Notes: generated from the sequence alone by a model not told the origin. Positions 41,601 to 50,314 are shown, counted from the stretch's first letter. The stretch is DNA of 64,000 bases from Streptomyces sp. NBC_00459 (GCF_036013955.1 NZ_CP107903.1:3472001-3536000); one strand, 5' to 3'. Translations and numbers: made by a program.

Positions 41601-42459
41601 CGGCGAGCATGGCGACCTGCCCGAGCACGGGCACGGCCTGCAGTACCGGGGTGTAGACGGAGTTGAACCGGATGGTCCGCAGCCGCCCCGCGAAGAGCCG
41701 CCGCCCGACCTCCCGGAGCTTCCCGGTCTCCTGCTCCTCCTGCCCGAACCCCTTCACCACGCGTACGCCGGTCACGGCGCCGTCCACGACACCGGCGACG
41801 GCGGCGGCCTGGGCCTGCGCGTACCAGGTGGCCGGGTGGAGCTTCGTACGGCTGCGCTTGGCGATGATCCAGAGGGCGGGGGCGACGGCGAGGGCGACCA
41901 GGGTGAGCGGGAGCGACAGCCAGGCCATGATCGCCAGGGAGATCACGAAGAGCAGCACGTTCCCGAGGGTCATCGGGAGCATGTAGAAGAGGCTCTGGAT
42001 CAGCTGGAGGTCGCTGGTGGCCCGCCCGACGATCTGGCCGGTCGACAGCTCGTCCTGGCGGCGCCCGTCGAGCCGGGTGATCGTCTCGAACATCTCCGTC
42101 CGCAGGTCGTACTGGACGTCGAGGGCGAGCCGTCCGCCGTAGTAGCGGCGGATGTAGGTGAGGACGTAGACGAGGACGGCCGCGACGACGAGCGCGCCCG
42201 CCCAGGGGGCCATGGAGCGGCTCTTGTCGCCGATGACGTCGTCGATGATCACCTTGGTGATCAGCGGGACCAGCGCCATGAGGGCCATACCGCCGAGGGA
42301 CGCGCCCAGGGACAGCACGACGTCCTTCGGATACCGCCAGGCGTATCCGACCAGCCGCCGCGCCCATCCCGATACAGGTACCGGTACCTCTTCCACCTCT
42401 TCCGGTACCGGTACCTGTTCCGGTTCGTGTCCCGGCTTCCGCCCCCGCTGCTCTGCCAC
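38653..42459 (-). CDS. Fused two-half ABC exporter (multidrug type)
   Basis: 1268 residues from GTG 42459 (GGAAGG upstream), two complete TMD-NBD halves in one chain. Half 1: six-helix TMD, Walker A VGSSGSGKST, signature LSGGQRQR, Walker B LLVLDDATSAVD (Asp instead of the catalytic Glu), H-loop IAHRRST. Half 2: Walker A VGETGAGKST, signature LSAGQRQL (altered), Walker B ILLLDEATAALD (normal), H-loop VAHRLTT. So one composite ATP site is degenerate, as in heterodimeric exporters of the BmrCD/TM287-288 type. Single-gene fusions of this type are known in actinobacteria. Exported substrate unknown. The acidic N-terminus EVEEVPVPV is encoded by an inverted repeat. Confidence 0.92.
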   Translation of the reverse strand: MAEQRGRKPGHEPEQVPVPEEVEEVPVPVSGWARRLVGYAWRYPKDVVLSLGASLGGMALMALVPLITKVIIDDVIGDKSRSMAPWAGALVVAAVLVYVLTYIRRYYGGRLALDVQYDLRTEMFETITRLDGRRQDELSTGQIVGRATSDLQLIQSLFYMLPMTLGNVLLFVISLAIMAWLSLPLTLVALAVAPALWIIAKRSRTKLHPATWYAQAQAAAVAGVVDGAVTGVRVVKGFGQEEQETGKLREVGRRLFAGRLRTIRFNSVYTPVLQAVPVLGQVAMLAVGGWLAVGGHITLGTFVAFSTYLAQLVGPVRMLAMVLTVGQQARAGTERVLELIDTRPSLADGHKDLPADAPATVEFDDVSFGYDEDRPVLSGLSFEIRPGETLAVVGSSGSGKSTVSLLLPRFYDVTRGAVLIGGHDVRELTLDSLRSAIGLVPEDSFLFSDTVRNNIAYGRPDATDEQILTAARAAQADRFIAELPNGYDTKVGEHGLTLSGGQRQRVALARAILTDPRLLVLDDATSAVDARVEHEIHEALKHVMEGRTTLLIAHRRSTLGLADRIAVLDGGRLADLGTHDELQARSALYRRLLTDPDELGGVSPGRALPSCPPEDTSVRDELDAEFDAERGVTPRLWNGDREPKDTAFAGMPATPELLAQVEALPPAADTPGIDEARAVTPEESYGLKRLLRGFGKPLLLSLGLVAVDAGMGLLLPILIRHGIDSGVSQLALGAVWVAAGLALVSVVVQWAAQIGEMRMTGRTGERVLYALRLKIFAQLQRLGLDYYERELTGRIMTRMTTDVDALSTFLQTGLVTAFVSVVTFFGIMVALLVIDVQLALVVFVTIPVLVVGTFYFRRASVKAYELARERVSVVNADLQESVAGLRIVQAFRGERTGAERFAEGSDSYRRARVRGQWLISVYFPFVQLLASVAAAAVLVVGAGRIENGTLTAGALVAYLLYIDLFFAPVQQLSQVFDGYQQATVSLGRIQELLQERTSTQAAEEPLEVLSLRGDIAFEDVDFAYGSGDDAEEALSGVRLTIPAGQTVAFVGETGAGKSTLVKLVARFYDPTGGRVTVDGTDLRALDITSYRHRLGVVPQEAYLFQGTVRDAIAYGRPDATDAEVEAAARAVGAHDMIATLEGGYLHEVAERGRNLSAGQRQLIALARAELVDPDILLLDEATAALDLATEAQVNQATDRLAGRRTTLVVAHRLTTAARADRVVLMDHGRVAEDGTHEELLALDGRYAELWRTFVGAPEQEEPVTSARP
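42374..42418. repeat. 15-bp inverted repeat inside the ABC exporter 5' coding region
   Basis: ACAGGTACCGGTACC (42374-42388) and its exact complement (42404-42418) are separated by 15 nt, 42-86 nt inside the gene. Each arm holds two overlapping GGTACC palindromes. In the mRNA it would form a strong hairpin near the start of translation. Confidence 0.75.
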
Positions 42460-42553
42460 TCCGGCGCCTTCCGTAGATCCGCACTCCGCCGGTAAGCACC
42501 AACACGGGCGGAAGGGGATTTCATCCCTCCGCAACAACTCCGGCTACGCCTGG

Positions 42554-43627
42554 CTACGGCGTCCGGACCCGCAGGAAGTAGAGGCGGGTCGTCTGTACGG
42601 CGTTCTGGTTGTCGTCGCTGACCAGCAGGACACGCAGGCCCCCGTGGGTACGGCCGGTGACGACCATGCCCTCGATGTTGTCGAGGAGGGGGTTGGGCTG
42701 GGGCTGCTTGGCGGTCGCTCCCAGTGACGGGCAGTTCACGATGTCGGCGAGGAGGGTCTTCCTGACCAGGCGTACGCCGCCCTGCCCGGTGAGGTTCTCG
42801 ACGCCGCTCGTGTCGGTGGCGCGGCGCGGGTCGGCCAGGTAGAGGCGGACGGTGTTGCCGACGCCGGCGGTGAAACCGCGCTCCAGGACGAGGAGGCGTC
42901 CGTCGGGGGTGGCCGCGACCTCGGGGACGCCGAGGTCGGTGTCGGTCCGGTAGGCGTACTGGGCGCCGAGGACGAAGGGGCTGGAGTGGCCGCCCTTCCG
43001 CTCCCAGGTCTGCCAGCGGACGATGCCCGTGGAGTCGCCGGAGATCGCGTACTCCATGGAGGCGAGGAGCGTACGGCCGCCGGGGAGGAGGGTGAGCCCC
43101 TCGAAGGTCTGGTTGGCGGTGGCGCGACCGGCCGGGGTGACCCTGAGCGCGTCCGGCACCGGGAGACGGTCGAGGATGCGTCCGTCGCGGGAGTAGCGGC
43201 GTACGGAGGGTTCGGTCTCGGAGGTGACGAGGCGGGTGCCGTCCCGGTCGACGACCAGGCCCTCGGAGTCGAGCGCGGCGCCGGTCTCGTCGGCGAGGGG
43301 GACGACGCTCGTCGGGCTCAGGGTCCGCCGGTCCAGGGTGAACAGGGACGAGCGGTCGGAGAGGGCGGCGAGGTCGCCGTCGCGGTCCACGGCGAGCGCG
43401 GAGAGGTTGCCGACGAAGGTGCCGTCGTACGTCGTCTTGTCGAGCGCGTCGGAGAAGCGGGCGAGGGAGACGGTGGGGGAACAGGCGTTGCCGGCGGCGG
43501 CACCGACGGAACCGGCGTCACGCGCAAGGGAGTTGGCGTTCGCCGGACCGGCAGCGGTCAGACAGCCGGCCGCCGCCAGGCAGGCGGTGACGGTGGTGAG
43601 CAGGGTTCGCAGAGGTCGCAGGCGCAT
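42554..43627 (-). CDS. Secreted esterase-like (phytase-like domain) protein
   Basis: 357 residues from ATG 43627. Signal peptide RPLRTLLTTVTACLAAAGCLTAAGPANA. The phytase-like esterase domain is a beta-propeller: GTFVGNLSALAVDRDGDLAALSDRSSLFTL, LDSEGLVVDRDGTRLVTSE, NQTFEGLTLLPGGRTLLASMEYA, GVPEVAATPDGRLLVLERGFTAGVGNTVRLY, LLDNIEGMVVTG. It may bind calcium and hydrolyse phosphoesters, but activity in this family is poorly tested. Whether C25 (AAGC) forms a lipobox is uncertain. Confidence 0.82.
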   Translation of the reverse strand: MRLRPLRTLLTTVTACLAAAGCLTAAGPANANSLARDAGSVGAAAGNACSPTVSLARFSDALDKTTYDGTFVGNLSALAVDRDGDLAALSDRSSLFTLDRRTLSPTSVVPLADETGAALDSEGLVVDRDGTRLVTSETEPSVRRYSRDGRILDRLPVPDALRVTPAGRATANQTFEGLTLLPGGRTLLASMEYAISGDSTGIVRWQTWERKGGHSSPFVLGAQYAYRTDTDLGVPEVAATPDGRLLVLERGFTAGVGNTVRLYLADPRRATDTSGVENLTGQGGVRLVRKTLLADIVNCPSLGATAKQPQPNPLLDNIEGMVVTGRTHGGLRVLLVSDDNQNAVQTTRLYFLRVRTP

Positions 43628-43711
43628 GGCCGTCACCGTAGATCGGGTCGGTGACGGCCGGGAGGCGCTGCGGTGAAGTCGGCTCGCGGTCGGCCGGAGA
43701 TCTGGCGGCGA

Positions 43712-44572
43712 TCAGCTCGCGGCGAGGTCCCGGTGGACGACCTTGGCGACACCCTCGATGGTCGCGATGCCGTAGTTCCAGGTGCTGTTGCCCTGCGTGA
43801 GCACCGTGATCATGTAGTCGTGGCCGCCGCCATTGAACGTGCCGACGCTGTGCACGCGCCAGCCGTTCGTCGCGCGTTCCAGCCAGCCGTTCTTGACGTG
43901 GACCGAGACACCCGAGGGCGCGCCCTTCGGTGTGCCCCAGCGCTGGGAAGCGATGACCTGGCTCATCAACAGCTGTATGTACGCACGGGAGTTGTCGGTC
44001 AGGATCGTGTTGGTGATGGTGGTGAGCGCAAGGAGCTTCTGCTCGTCGCGGGCGGTGATCTGGGTGAGACCCCAGTAGCCGTTCGCACCGGGTTTGGTCT
44101 GCGTCATGCCGGCGGCCGCGACGAAGGCCTTGATCTTCGTCAGGCCCAGCTGGTTCCACAGCTTCGTGGTCGACGCGTTGTCCGACTTGGTGATCATGGC
44201 CTTCGCGAGACTCTTCTCGGTGGCCGTCAGGGCGCGCTGGGTCTTCTGGGCGTCCCAGAGCAGCGTCGCCAGAACGGTCACCTTGACGACGCTCGCGGAG
44301 TCGTAGGCGGTCTGCGCCCGGTACACACAGGTCGTCTTCGTGGACCGGTCGAAGACACCGACGCTGATGGAGCCTCGACGTCCGGAGAGGGCCGTGGTGA
44401 TGTCCCGCTTCAGCTTGGTGGCGAGGGCCGGCTTGGCGGACGTACAACTGACTGCCGCCGCAGCCGCACTGGCGGGCGTGGCGGTGGCCACGAGCGACAG
44501 CACGATCGCGGCGCAGACGGCGGCGCCGCCGAGTACGCGGGTGCGCGCGAATCTGGATATGTGGTGAGTCAT
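43712..44572 (-). CDS. Secreted serine hydrolase with class A beta-lactamase fold
   Basis: 286 residues. Signal peptide ARTRVLGGAAVCAAIVLSLVATATPASA. The three penicillin-recognising motifs are visible: SxxK as DSASVVKV, SDN as KSDNAST, and a KTG-like VHVKNGW (KNG instead of KTG). There is no clear Omega-loop ExxLN. The changed third motif suggests a peptidoglycan-related or other hydrolase more than an efficient beta-lactamase (inference). Divergent from the GT39 gene; the ~250-nt gap carries both promoters. Confidence 0.82.
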   Translation of the reverse strand: MTHHISRFARTRVLGGAAVCAAIVLSLVATATPASAAAAAVSCTSAKPALATKLKRDITTALSGRRGSISVGVFDRSTKTTCVYRAQTAYDSASVVKVTVLATLLWDAQKTQRALTATEKSLAKAMITKSDNASTTKLWNQLGLTKIKAFVAAAGMTQTKPGANGYWGLTQITARDEQKLLALTTITNTILTDNSRAYIQLLMSQVIASQRWGTPKGAPSGVSVHVKNGWLERATNGWRVHSVGTFNGGGHDYMITVLTQGNSTWNYGIATIEGVAKVVHRDLAAS

Positions 44573-44825
44573 GGAGGTTTCCCATCCCCGTGAAGGACAT
44601 CAACGCGCCCCCGGCACGCTGGTGTTCTTCTGACTCACATGTACATGCGAATGGTTGTACGTCGGTCGCACTTTTTTTCGAGAATTTGTTGGAGGCCCAT
44701 ACGGAGGCTTGCGGGGAGGCCTGCTTGGGGGAAGCCCGTGCCGCGCGTAACGCACTGTTGCCCTGATTCACAGCTGGCCCCCAGTCGCGCCACAGCGCGC
44801 ACCCACCCCCCGTCCGGACGATTCG

Positions 44826-47174
44826 ATGGTGACATCTGCCACCGACCCGAACCCCCACGCCCCGGAGACCCCCGCCGCCGCCGATCCCGCGGCCCCCGAG
44901 GCTCCACCGGCCCCCGCAGCTTCAGGCACGCCCGAGAAGGCGCCGCGCTGGTCGCTGCCCGCGCTGCTCGCGATCATGTTGCTGGCCGGGGTCCTGTACT
45001 CCTGGAACCTCTCCTCCTCCAGCCTCAACAGCTTCTACAGCGCGGCGATCTACAGCGGTACACAGAGCTGGAAGGCCTGGTTCTTCGGCTCGCTCGACGC
45101 GGGCAACTTCATCACCGTCGACAAGCCACCGTTCGCGATGATGCTCATGGGCCTGTCGTGCCGTGTCTTCGGCTTCGGGACCTGGCAGATGATGGTGCCC
45201 GAGGTCGCGGCCGGCGTCGGCACGATCTGGATCCTGCACTCCTCCGTGAAGCGGGTCTTCGGGCACGTGGCCGCCACGATCGCCGCGCTCGTCCTCGCGC
45301 TCACCCCGATCACCGTCGCGATCAACCGCGACAACAACCCCGACACCATCCTCGTCCTGCTGATGGTCGGCGGTGCGGCCCTCGCCCTGCGCGCGGTGCA
45401 CAACGACAAGCTGCTGTCGCTCATCGGCTCCGCGGTCCTCTTCGGGCTCGCCTTCAACACCAAGATGCTCCAGGGCTACATCGCCCTGCCCGCCGTCTTC
45501 GCCGTGTACGTGTACGCGTCCAAGCTCGGCTGGAAGAAGAAGGTCGTCAACCTGGCCCTGGCCGCGGTCGCCCTGGCCGTCTCCAGTTTCTGGTGGGCCA
45601 CGGCGGTCTCGCTCGTCCCGGCCGACGACCGCCCGTACATCGGCGGCTCGACCGACGGCTCCGCCTGGAACCTGATCATGGGCTACAACGGCCTCGGCCG
45701 CGTCCTCGGCGGCGAGGGCAACGGCGGAGGCGGCGGAGGCGGGGGCGGCACCTTCGCCGGCACCGCGGGCATCGGCCGGATGTTCAACGACGTTCTCGGC
45801 GGCCAGATCTCCTGGCTGATCCCCTTCGCGTTCCTCGCGCTCGCCGCCGGCCTGGTGCTGTGCGGACGGGCCCCGCGCACCGACGTGACGCGCGCCGCGC
45901 TCGTCCTGTGGGGCGGCTGGCTGGCGCTGCACTACGTGACCTTCGCCATGGCCGAGGGCACCATGCACCCGTACTACACAACCGCGCTCGCCCCCGGCAT
46001 CGCGGCGCTGACCGGCGCCGGCGGTGTCATGCTGTGGCGCGCCTTCCGCAGCGGTGACGCCCGCTGGTCCTGGGTCCTGCCGGCCGGCCTCGCGGTCACC
46101 GGTGTCTGGGCGATCGTGGTGCTGCGCCGGGCAACCGGCTGGAACACCTGGCTGTGGCCGACGGTCGCCGTACTCATGCTCCTCGCGATCGCGGGCCTGT
46201 TCGTCCTGCGGACCGCGAGCTCCGGTACGAGGGTCCGGCTGCTGGGCGCCTCCGTTGTCGCGGCGACAGTGGCGGCCCTCGCGGGTCCGACGGCCTACGC
46301 CGTCTCGCCCGCCTTCTCCTCCAGCGGCGGCGGCATGAGCGGCGTCAACCCGACCGCGGGTCCGTCGAGCGGCGGCGGTATGGGCGGTCCCGGCGGCGGA
46401 GGCCGGGGCGGCTTCGGCGGCAACGGCGGCGGCCCCGGGGCCGGGCAGGGCGGTACGCAGCAAGGCGGCCAGGCGAGCGGGGAACTCCCCGGCGGCGGTA
46501 ACGGCCAGATGCAGCCGGGTGGCGGCAACGGTGAGCTCCCGCAGGGCGGCGGCGCACCCGGCGGCACGAACGGAGGGTTCCCGGGCGGCGGCACGGCTCC
46601 CGGCGGCGGGACCACCGGCCAGAACGGTGGGACCGGTACGGCTCCCGGCGGCAACGGCGGCACGAGCGGCGGCCCCGGTGGCGGTATGGGCGGTGGCGGC
46701 GGTATGGGCGGTGGCGGCGGTATGGGCGGCAGCGTCAGCAACGAGCTGATCTCGTACCTGGAGAAGCACCAGGACGGCGCCAAGTGGCTGCTCGCGGTGT
46801 CCAACTCGCAGGGCGCCGGCCAGATGATCCTCAGCACCGGCAAGCCCGTCATCTCGATGTTCGGCTTCACCGGTCAGGACAAGGCGATGACCTTGGCCAG
46901 GCTCAAGGAGTTGGTGAAGAAGGGCGAGCTGCACTACATCCAGCTCGGCGGTGGCATGGGCGGCGGTATGGGTGGCGGCGACCAGGAACTCACCACCTGG
47001 GTGCAGAAGTACGGCACGGCGGTCAAGGAGAGCGAGTACAGCAGCAGCGCGGCGACGGAGTCCGCCAACTCGTCCGGCTCATCCGACTCGACGGCGGAGG
47101 AGAGCGGTTCGAGCACATCGAGCACACAGTCCACGTCGACGATCTACCGTCTGGACGCGTCGGACGTCAGCTGA
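44826..47174 (+). CDS. Glycosyltransferase family 39-like membrane protein with Gly-rich region
   Basis: 782 residues. Pro/Ala-rich cytoplasmic start, then about 11 membrane helices. The first loop holds SLDAGNFITVDKPP, whose acidic residue is the expected catalytic base of GT-C/ArnT-PMT enzymes; NRDNNPDT follows after the next helices. After the last helix a long Gly/Gln/Pro-rich extracytoplasmic stretch (~500-637) is followed by a small domain (ELISYLEKHQDGAKWLLAVSNSQGAGQMILSTGKPVISMFGFTG) typical of this family. Ser/Thr-rich tail. Transfers a sugar from a polyprenyl-phosphate donor to a protein or wall polymer; acceptor unknown. Confidence 0.88.
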   Translation: MVTSATDPNPHAPETPAAADPAAPEAPPAPAASGTPEKAPRWSLPALLAIMLLAGVLYSWNLSSSSLNSFYSAAIYSGTQSWKAWFFGSLDAGNFITVDKPPFAMMLMGLSCRVFGFGTWQMMVPEVAAGVGTIWILHSSVKRVFGHVAATIAALVLALTPITVAINRDNNPDTILVLLMVGGAALALRAVHNDKLLSLIGSAVLFGLAFNTKMLQGYIALPAVFAVYVYASKLGWKKKVVNLALAAVALAVSSFWWATAVSLVPADDRPYIGGSTDGSAWNLIMGYNGLGRVLGGEGNGGGGGGGGGTFAGTAGIGRMFNDVLGGQISWLIPFAFLALAAGLVLCGRAPRTDVTRAALVLWGGWLALHYVTFAMAEGTMHPYYTTALAPGIAALTGAGGVMLWRAFRSGDARWSWVLPAGLAVTGVWAIVVLRRATGWNTWLWPTVAVLMLLAIAGLFVLRTASSGTRVRLLGASVVAATVAALAGPTAYAVSPAFSSSGGGMSGVNPTAGPSSGGGMGGPGGGGRGGFGGNGGGPGAGQGGTQQGGQASGELPGGGNGQMQPGGGNGELPQGGGAPGGTNGGFPGGGTAPGGGTTGQNGGTGTAPGGNGGTSGGPGGGMGGGGGMGGGGGMGGSVSNELISYLEKHQDGAKWLLAVSNSQGAGQMILSTGKPVISMFGFTGQDKAMTLARLKELVKKGELHYIQLGGGMGGGMGGGDQELTTWVQKYGTAVKESEYSSSAATESANSSGSSDSTAEESGSSTSSTQSTSTIYRLDASDVS

Positions 47175-47200
47175 GCCCGACCGGCACCGGTTGACACCGA

Positions 47201-47241
47201 GTGGCCCCCGACCGGAACGCGGAACGCCGGTCGGGGGCCAC
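47201..47241 (+). terminator. Terminator after the GT39 gene
   Basis: Perfect 15-bp arms GTGGCCCCCGACCGG (47201-47215) and complement (47227-47241), 11-nt loop, 26 nt after the stop. Confidence 0.85.
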
Positions 47242-47424
47242 GCCCGTTTCCAGACCACCTCATGGCCTCCTCTTGGCTCTACGCGCGTCAAATCACGCCG
47301 AAATCAACCAAGTTGCCGGTTTAAGTCACCCAACAGACACGCGCAGTTCATTGCCTGAAACGCATGTCCATGTCACGCTCCCGGATGTCTCCCCCATTCG
47401 ACACGCGTAGAACGGACACCCCCG

Positions 47425-48234
47425 ATGCCCGCGACGCTGATACGCACCCGCCGTTGGAAGACCGTGGCGCTCGCCACGTCGACCGTCCTGGCGGCCCTCG
47501 CCATCCCCACGATGACCGCCACCCCGGCCGGCGCGACCACGACCGCGTACGACGCCACGTACTACAAGAACGCGGTCGGCAAGACGGGTACGAGCCTCAA
47601 GTCCTCGCTGCACACCATCATCAGCAGCCAGACGAAGATCTCGTACTCCGCGGTCTGGAACGCGCTCAAGGTCACCGACCAGGACCCGAACAACAGCAGC
47701 AACGTGATCCTGCTGTACAGCGGCGTCTCGCGCAGCAAGACCCTCAACGGCGGTGACGTCGGCGACTGGAACCGCGAGCACACGTGGGCCAAGTCCCACG
47801 GCGACTTCGGCGAGGCGATCGGCCCCGGCACCGACCTGCACCACCTGCGCGCCTGCGACGTCCAGGTCAACAGCACCCGCGGCAACCTGGACTTCGACAA
47901 CGGCGGCAGCACGGTCACCAACGGCGGCGGCAGCACCGTCGACTCCGACTCGTTCGCGCCGCGCGCCGCGGACCGGGGCGACGTGGCCCGCATGATCCTC
48001 TACATGGCCGTGCGCTACGAGGGTGACGACGGCTGGGCCGACCTGGAGCCCAACGAGAAGGTCGGCAACGGCAGCAACCCGTACATGGGCAAGCTCGCCG
48101 TCCTGAAGGCGTGGAACGAGGCGGACCCGCCCAACGCCTTCGAGGAGCGCCGCAACGACCTCATCTACACCAACTACCAGGGCAACCGGAACCCGTTCAT
48201 CGACCACCCGGAGTGGGTCGAGGCGATCTGGTAG
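47425..48234 (+). CDS. Secreted endonuclease I family nuclease
   Basis: 269 residues. Signal peptide RRWKTVALATSTVLAALAIPTMTATPAGA. Endonuclease I/NucM fold: YYKNAVGKTGTSLKSSLHTIIS, the beta-beta-alpha metal core WNREHTWAKSHGDFGEAIGPGTDLHHLRACDVQVNSTRGNLDFDNGG, then GDVARMILYMAVRYEGDDG and the closing NRNPFIDHPEWVEAIW. Cleaves extracellular DNA or RNA non-specifically; used for nutrient recovery or developmental DNA degradation. ATG 47425; ends at a shared hairpin. Confidence 0.93.
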   Translation: MPATLIRTRRWKTVALATSTVLAALAIPTMTATPAGATTTAYDATYYKNAVGKTGTSLKSSLHTIISSQTKISYSAVWNALKVTDQDPNNSSNVILLYSGVSRSKTLNGGDVGDWNREHTWAKSHGDFGEAIGPGTDLHHLRACDVQVNSTRGNLDFDNGGSTVTNGGGSTVDSDSFAPRAADRGDVARMILYMAVRYEGDDGWADLEPNEKVGNGSNPYMGKLAVLKAWNEADPPNAFEERRNDLIYTNYQGNRNPFIDHPEWVEAIW

Positions 48235-48264
48235 CAGGTCCGGCAGCGGGCGCACGTTCTGCCC

Positions 48265-48303
48265 TGCCCTGAACTCCCCGTGATTTTAAGGGAGTTCAGG
48301 GCA
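48265..48303. terminator. Terminator between endonuclease I and the convergent membrane protein
   Basis: Perfect 14-bp arms TGCCCTGAACTCCC (48265-48278) and complement (48290-48303) with an 11-nt loop that includes TTTT. It sits between two converging stops, so it probably works both ways. Confidence 0.85.
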
Positions 48304-48307
48304 TCTG

Positions 48308-49039
48308 CTATTTCCGGCGGAGATTCGCGGCGATAGCCAGGAAGAGATGGAGATTCGCGACGCCACTGACCGCGACGTTGGACCAGGGAGGACCGGACTC
48401 GCCGGCCTTCCTGACGTAGACGCGACCGCCCCTGACGTCGATCTCCTGGACCTCGGACCACGGAAGAACACGTTTCCCGGTACCGGTCACGCCGTTGCCG
48501 GAGACCGAGAGAGCGCCGAAGTCGACCGTCCCGCCCTCCAGCACCGCTTCCATGACCTTCTGCCCCTGGGCACGGAGTACCGCCTCCTGCATCCAGGGAC
48601 CCCACGTCTCAGGTCTCTCGTAGAACTCGGTGACCTCGGCACCACCGAAGCTCGGGGCGACCACGGAGTAGACGTACTTGGCGGGGGTGGGGGAACCGTT
48701 GACGATCAGCTGGGTGATGTCCTGGTACACCCTCGCGGAGTCCCAGCGGAAGGCGGTCATGCCGTCCCCGGACTGCGGTTGCACGATCATCCCGTGCTCG
48801 AACAGATGGAGGCGCTTGGCGGCCTGCTTCCTGCTGAAGTTGGGGAAGCGCCGCAGCCACCAGAAGAACAGCACCCCGGGAACCAGAAAGAACGCCGAGA
48901 GAACGAAGACCGCGTGGAGGTAGACGAGGAACATCGGTACGCCGAGCCGCTTGGGAGCGAACGAGCCCTCAAGCGCGCCGAGTTGGTGACGTACGGCAAG
49001 CGCGGCGGCCTCGGGCGACGGGGGCACGGGTGTGGTCAT
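48308..49039 (-). CDS. Membrane-anchored protein of a DUF6585-like family
   Basis: About 243 residues from ATG 49039 (GAAGCAGAGG upstream; GTG 49054 is an alternative). One hydrophobic helix (VPMFLVYLHAVFVLSAFFLVPGVLFFWWL) then a cytoplasmic domain with RLHLFEHGMIVQPQSGDGMTAFRWDSARVYQDIT and a second PH-like half (TVDFGALSVSGNGVTGTGKRVLPWSEVQEIDVRGGRVYVRK). The pattern looks like two PH-like beta domains. Common in Streptomyces; function unknown. Confidence 0.7.
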   Translation of the reverse strand: MTTPVPPSPEAAALAVRHQLGALEGSFAPKRLGVPMFLVYLHAVFVLSAFFLVPGVLFFWWLRRFPNFSRKQAAKRLHLFEHGMIVQPQSGDGMTAFRWDSARVYQDITQLIVNGSPTPAKYVYSVVAPSFGGAEVTEFYERPETWGPWMQEAVLRAQGQKVMEAVLEGGTVDFGALSVSGNGVTGTGKRVLPWSEVQEIDVRGGRVYVRKAGESGPPWSNVAVSGVANLHLFLAIAANLRRK

Positions 49040-49079
49040 GGGCCTCTGCTTCACGAAGGAGTGACGGGGATCGGGCGAG

Positions 49080-50210
49080 CTACTGCCTTGTCCGGGCGAC
49101 GAGTTCAGCTAGCAGTCGGGTACGGGGCACCATCGTTGCGATCATGACATGCTCGGTGTCCGCATGGGCGCCCCTGCCGACGCCGCCCAGACCGTCCAGT
49201 GTCGGACAGCCCACGGCAGCCGTGTAGTTGCCGTCCGAGGCGCCGCCGACGGCGACCCCGTGCAGCGGTTCCTGGCCCAGGTCCGACGCGATGCGGGAGG
49301 CCAGGGCGAACAGTCCGGCGGAGGAACCGGGCTCCATGGGCGGCCGTTTCCTCCCGCCCAGTACGGTCAGCCGGGCGCCCGGTGTCCGGGCGGTGAGCCC
49401 GCGCATGAGCTCGTCGGTACGGTCCTGCGCCGCCAGGGTCGGTACGCGTACGTCCACCGCGATCCTCGCCTGCGCGGGCACGGTGTTGAGCGTGCTGCCG
49501 GCCGACAGCAGGGTGGGCGTGACGGTCGGGGCTCCCAGCACCGAAGGGGTTCCACCGACGACTCCGCCGGCACCGAGCGAGGCCCCGAGACCGACGATGG
49601 CCAGCACCTGGTGAGCGGCCTCGACCGCGGCGTTGATCCCCCGGTGCGGTTCCAGTCCCGCGTGGGCGGCCTTGCCGTGCACCACGACCTCGTACCGTGA
49701 GGTGCCCTTGCGGGCGGTCTTGAGTGCGCCCGTCTCGTCCGCGGACGCCTCCAGCACAAAGGCGGCGGCGAGACCGCGCGCCGCCTCCTCGATCAGTTCC
49801 CGGGAGGTGGGGGAACCGACCTCCTCGTCCCCGGTGACCAGCACGCACACACCGTCCCTGGACGGCAGCGACGCCAGCGCGTGGAACATCTGCACCAGCC
49901 CGGCCTTCATGTCCAGGACCCCGGGTCCACGGGCGATCCCGTCGGCCACCGACCAGGGGTGGGTCTCCAGCGAACCCCCGGGCCACACCGTGTCGTGGTG
50001 ACCCACCAGCAGGACACGCGGTGTGCCGAAGGTCCACCGCAGATGGGTCACACCGTCGACCACGATCGTCTCCGGGACCGCGCCCAACAGCCGCGCGCCG
50101 AGGGCGCCGACCACCTGGGCGCTGCGGGCCACGGCGGCATGGTCGGCGGAGAAGGACTCGCAGAGGACGAGTTCCTCAAGATCGGTGAGCATCTCGGGCA
50201 GAGCGATCAC
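49080..50210 (-). CDS. M20-family metallopeptidase (glutamate carboxypeptidase type)
   Basis: 376 residues from GTG 50210 (AGGGGGAA upstream). Di-zinc peptidase motifs: VGHHDTVWPGGS, RGPGVLDMKAGLVQMFHAL, VTGDEEVGSPTSRELIEE with the catalytic Glu, HGKAAHAGLEPHRGINA at the dimer domain, and GGASDGNYTA ... GRGAHADTEHV. Hydrolyses a peptide or amide with a C-terminal acidic or amino-acid group. The divergent LysR regulator and the shared palindrome suggest inducible control by the substrate. Confidence 0.9.
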   Translation of the reverse strand: MIALPEMLTDLEELVLCESFSADHAAVARSAQVVGALGARLLGAVPETIVVDGVTHLRWTFGTPRVLLVGHHDTVWPGGSLETHPWSVADGIARGPGVLDMKAGLVQMFHALASLPSRDGVCVLVTGDEEVGSPTSRELIEEAARGLAAAFVLEASADETGALKTARKGTSRYEVVVHGKAAHAGLEPHRGINAAVEAAHQVLAIVGLGASLGAGGVVGGTPSVLGAPTVTPTLLSAGSTLNTVPAQARIAVDVRVPTLAAQDRTDELMRGLTARTPGARLTVLGGRKRPPMEPGSSAGLFALASRIASDLGQEPLHGVAVGGASDGNYTAAVGCPTLDGLGGVGRGAHADTEHVMIATMVPRTRLLAELVARTRQ

Positions 50211-50314
50211 GGTTCCCCCTCGGGTTGCGGATGGCGAGGTGCGGGTCGCGGGTTGCGGATCGGCGACATCAAGAGACGTTACGAAGAGGCTGGACATTCC
50301 ACCAGCGACTGGAT

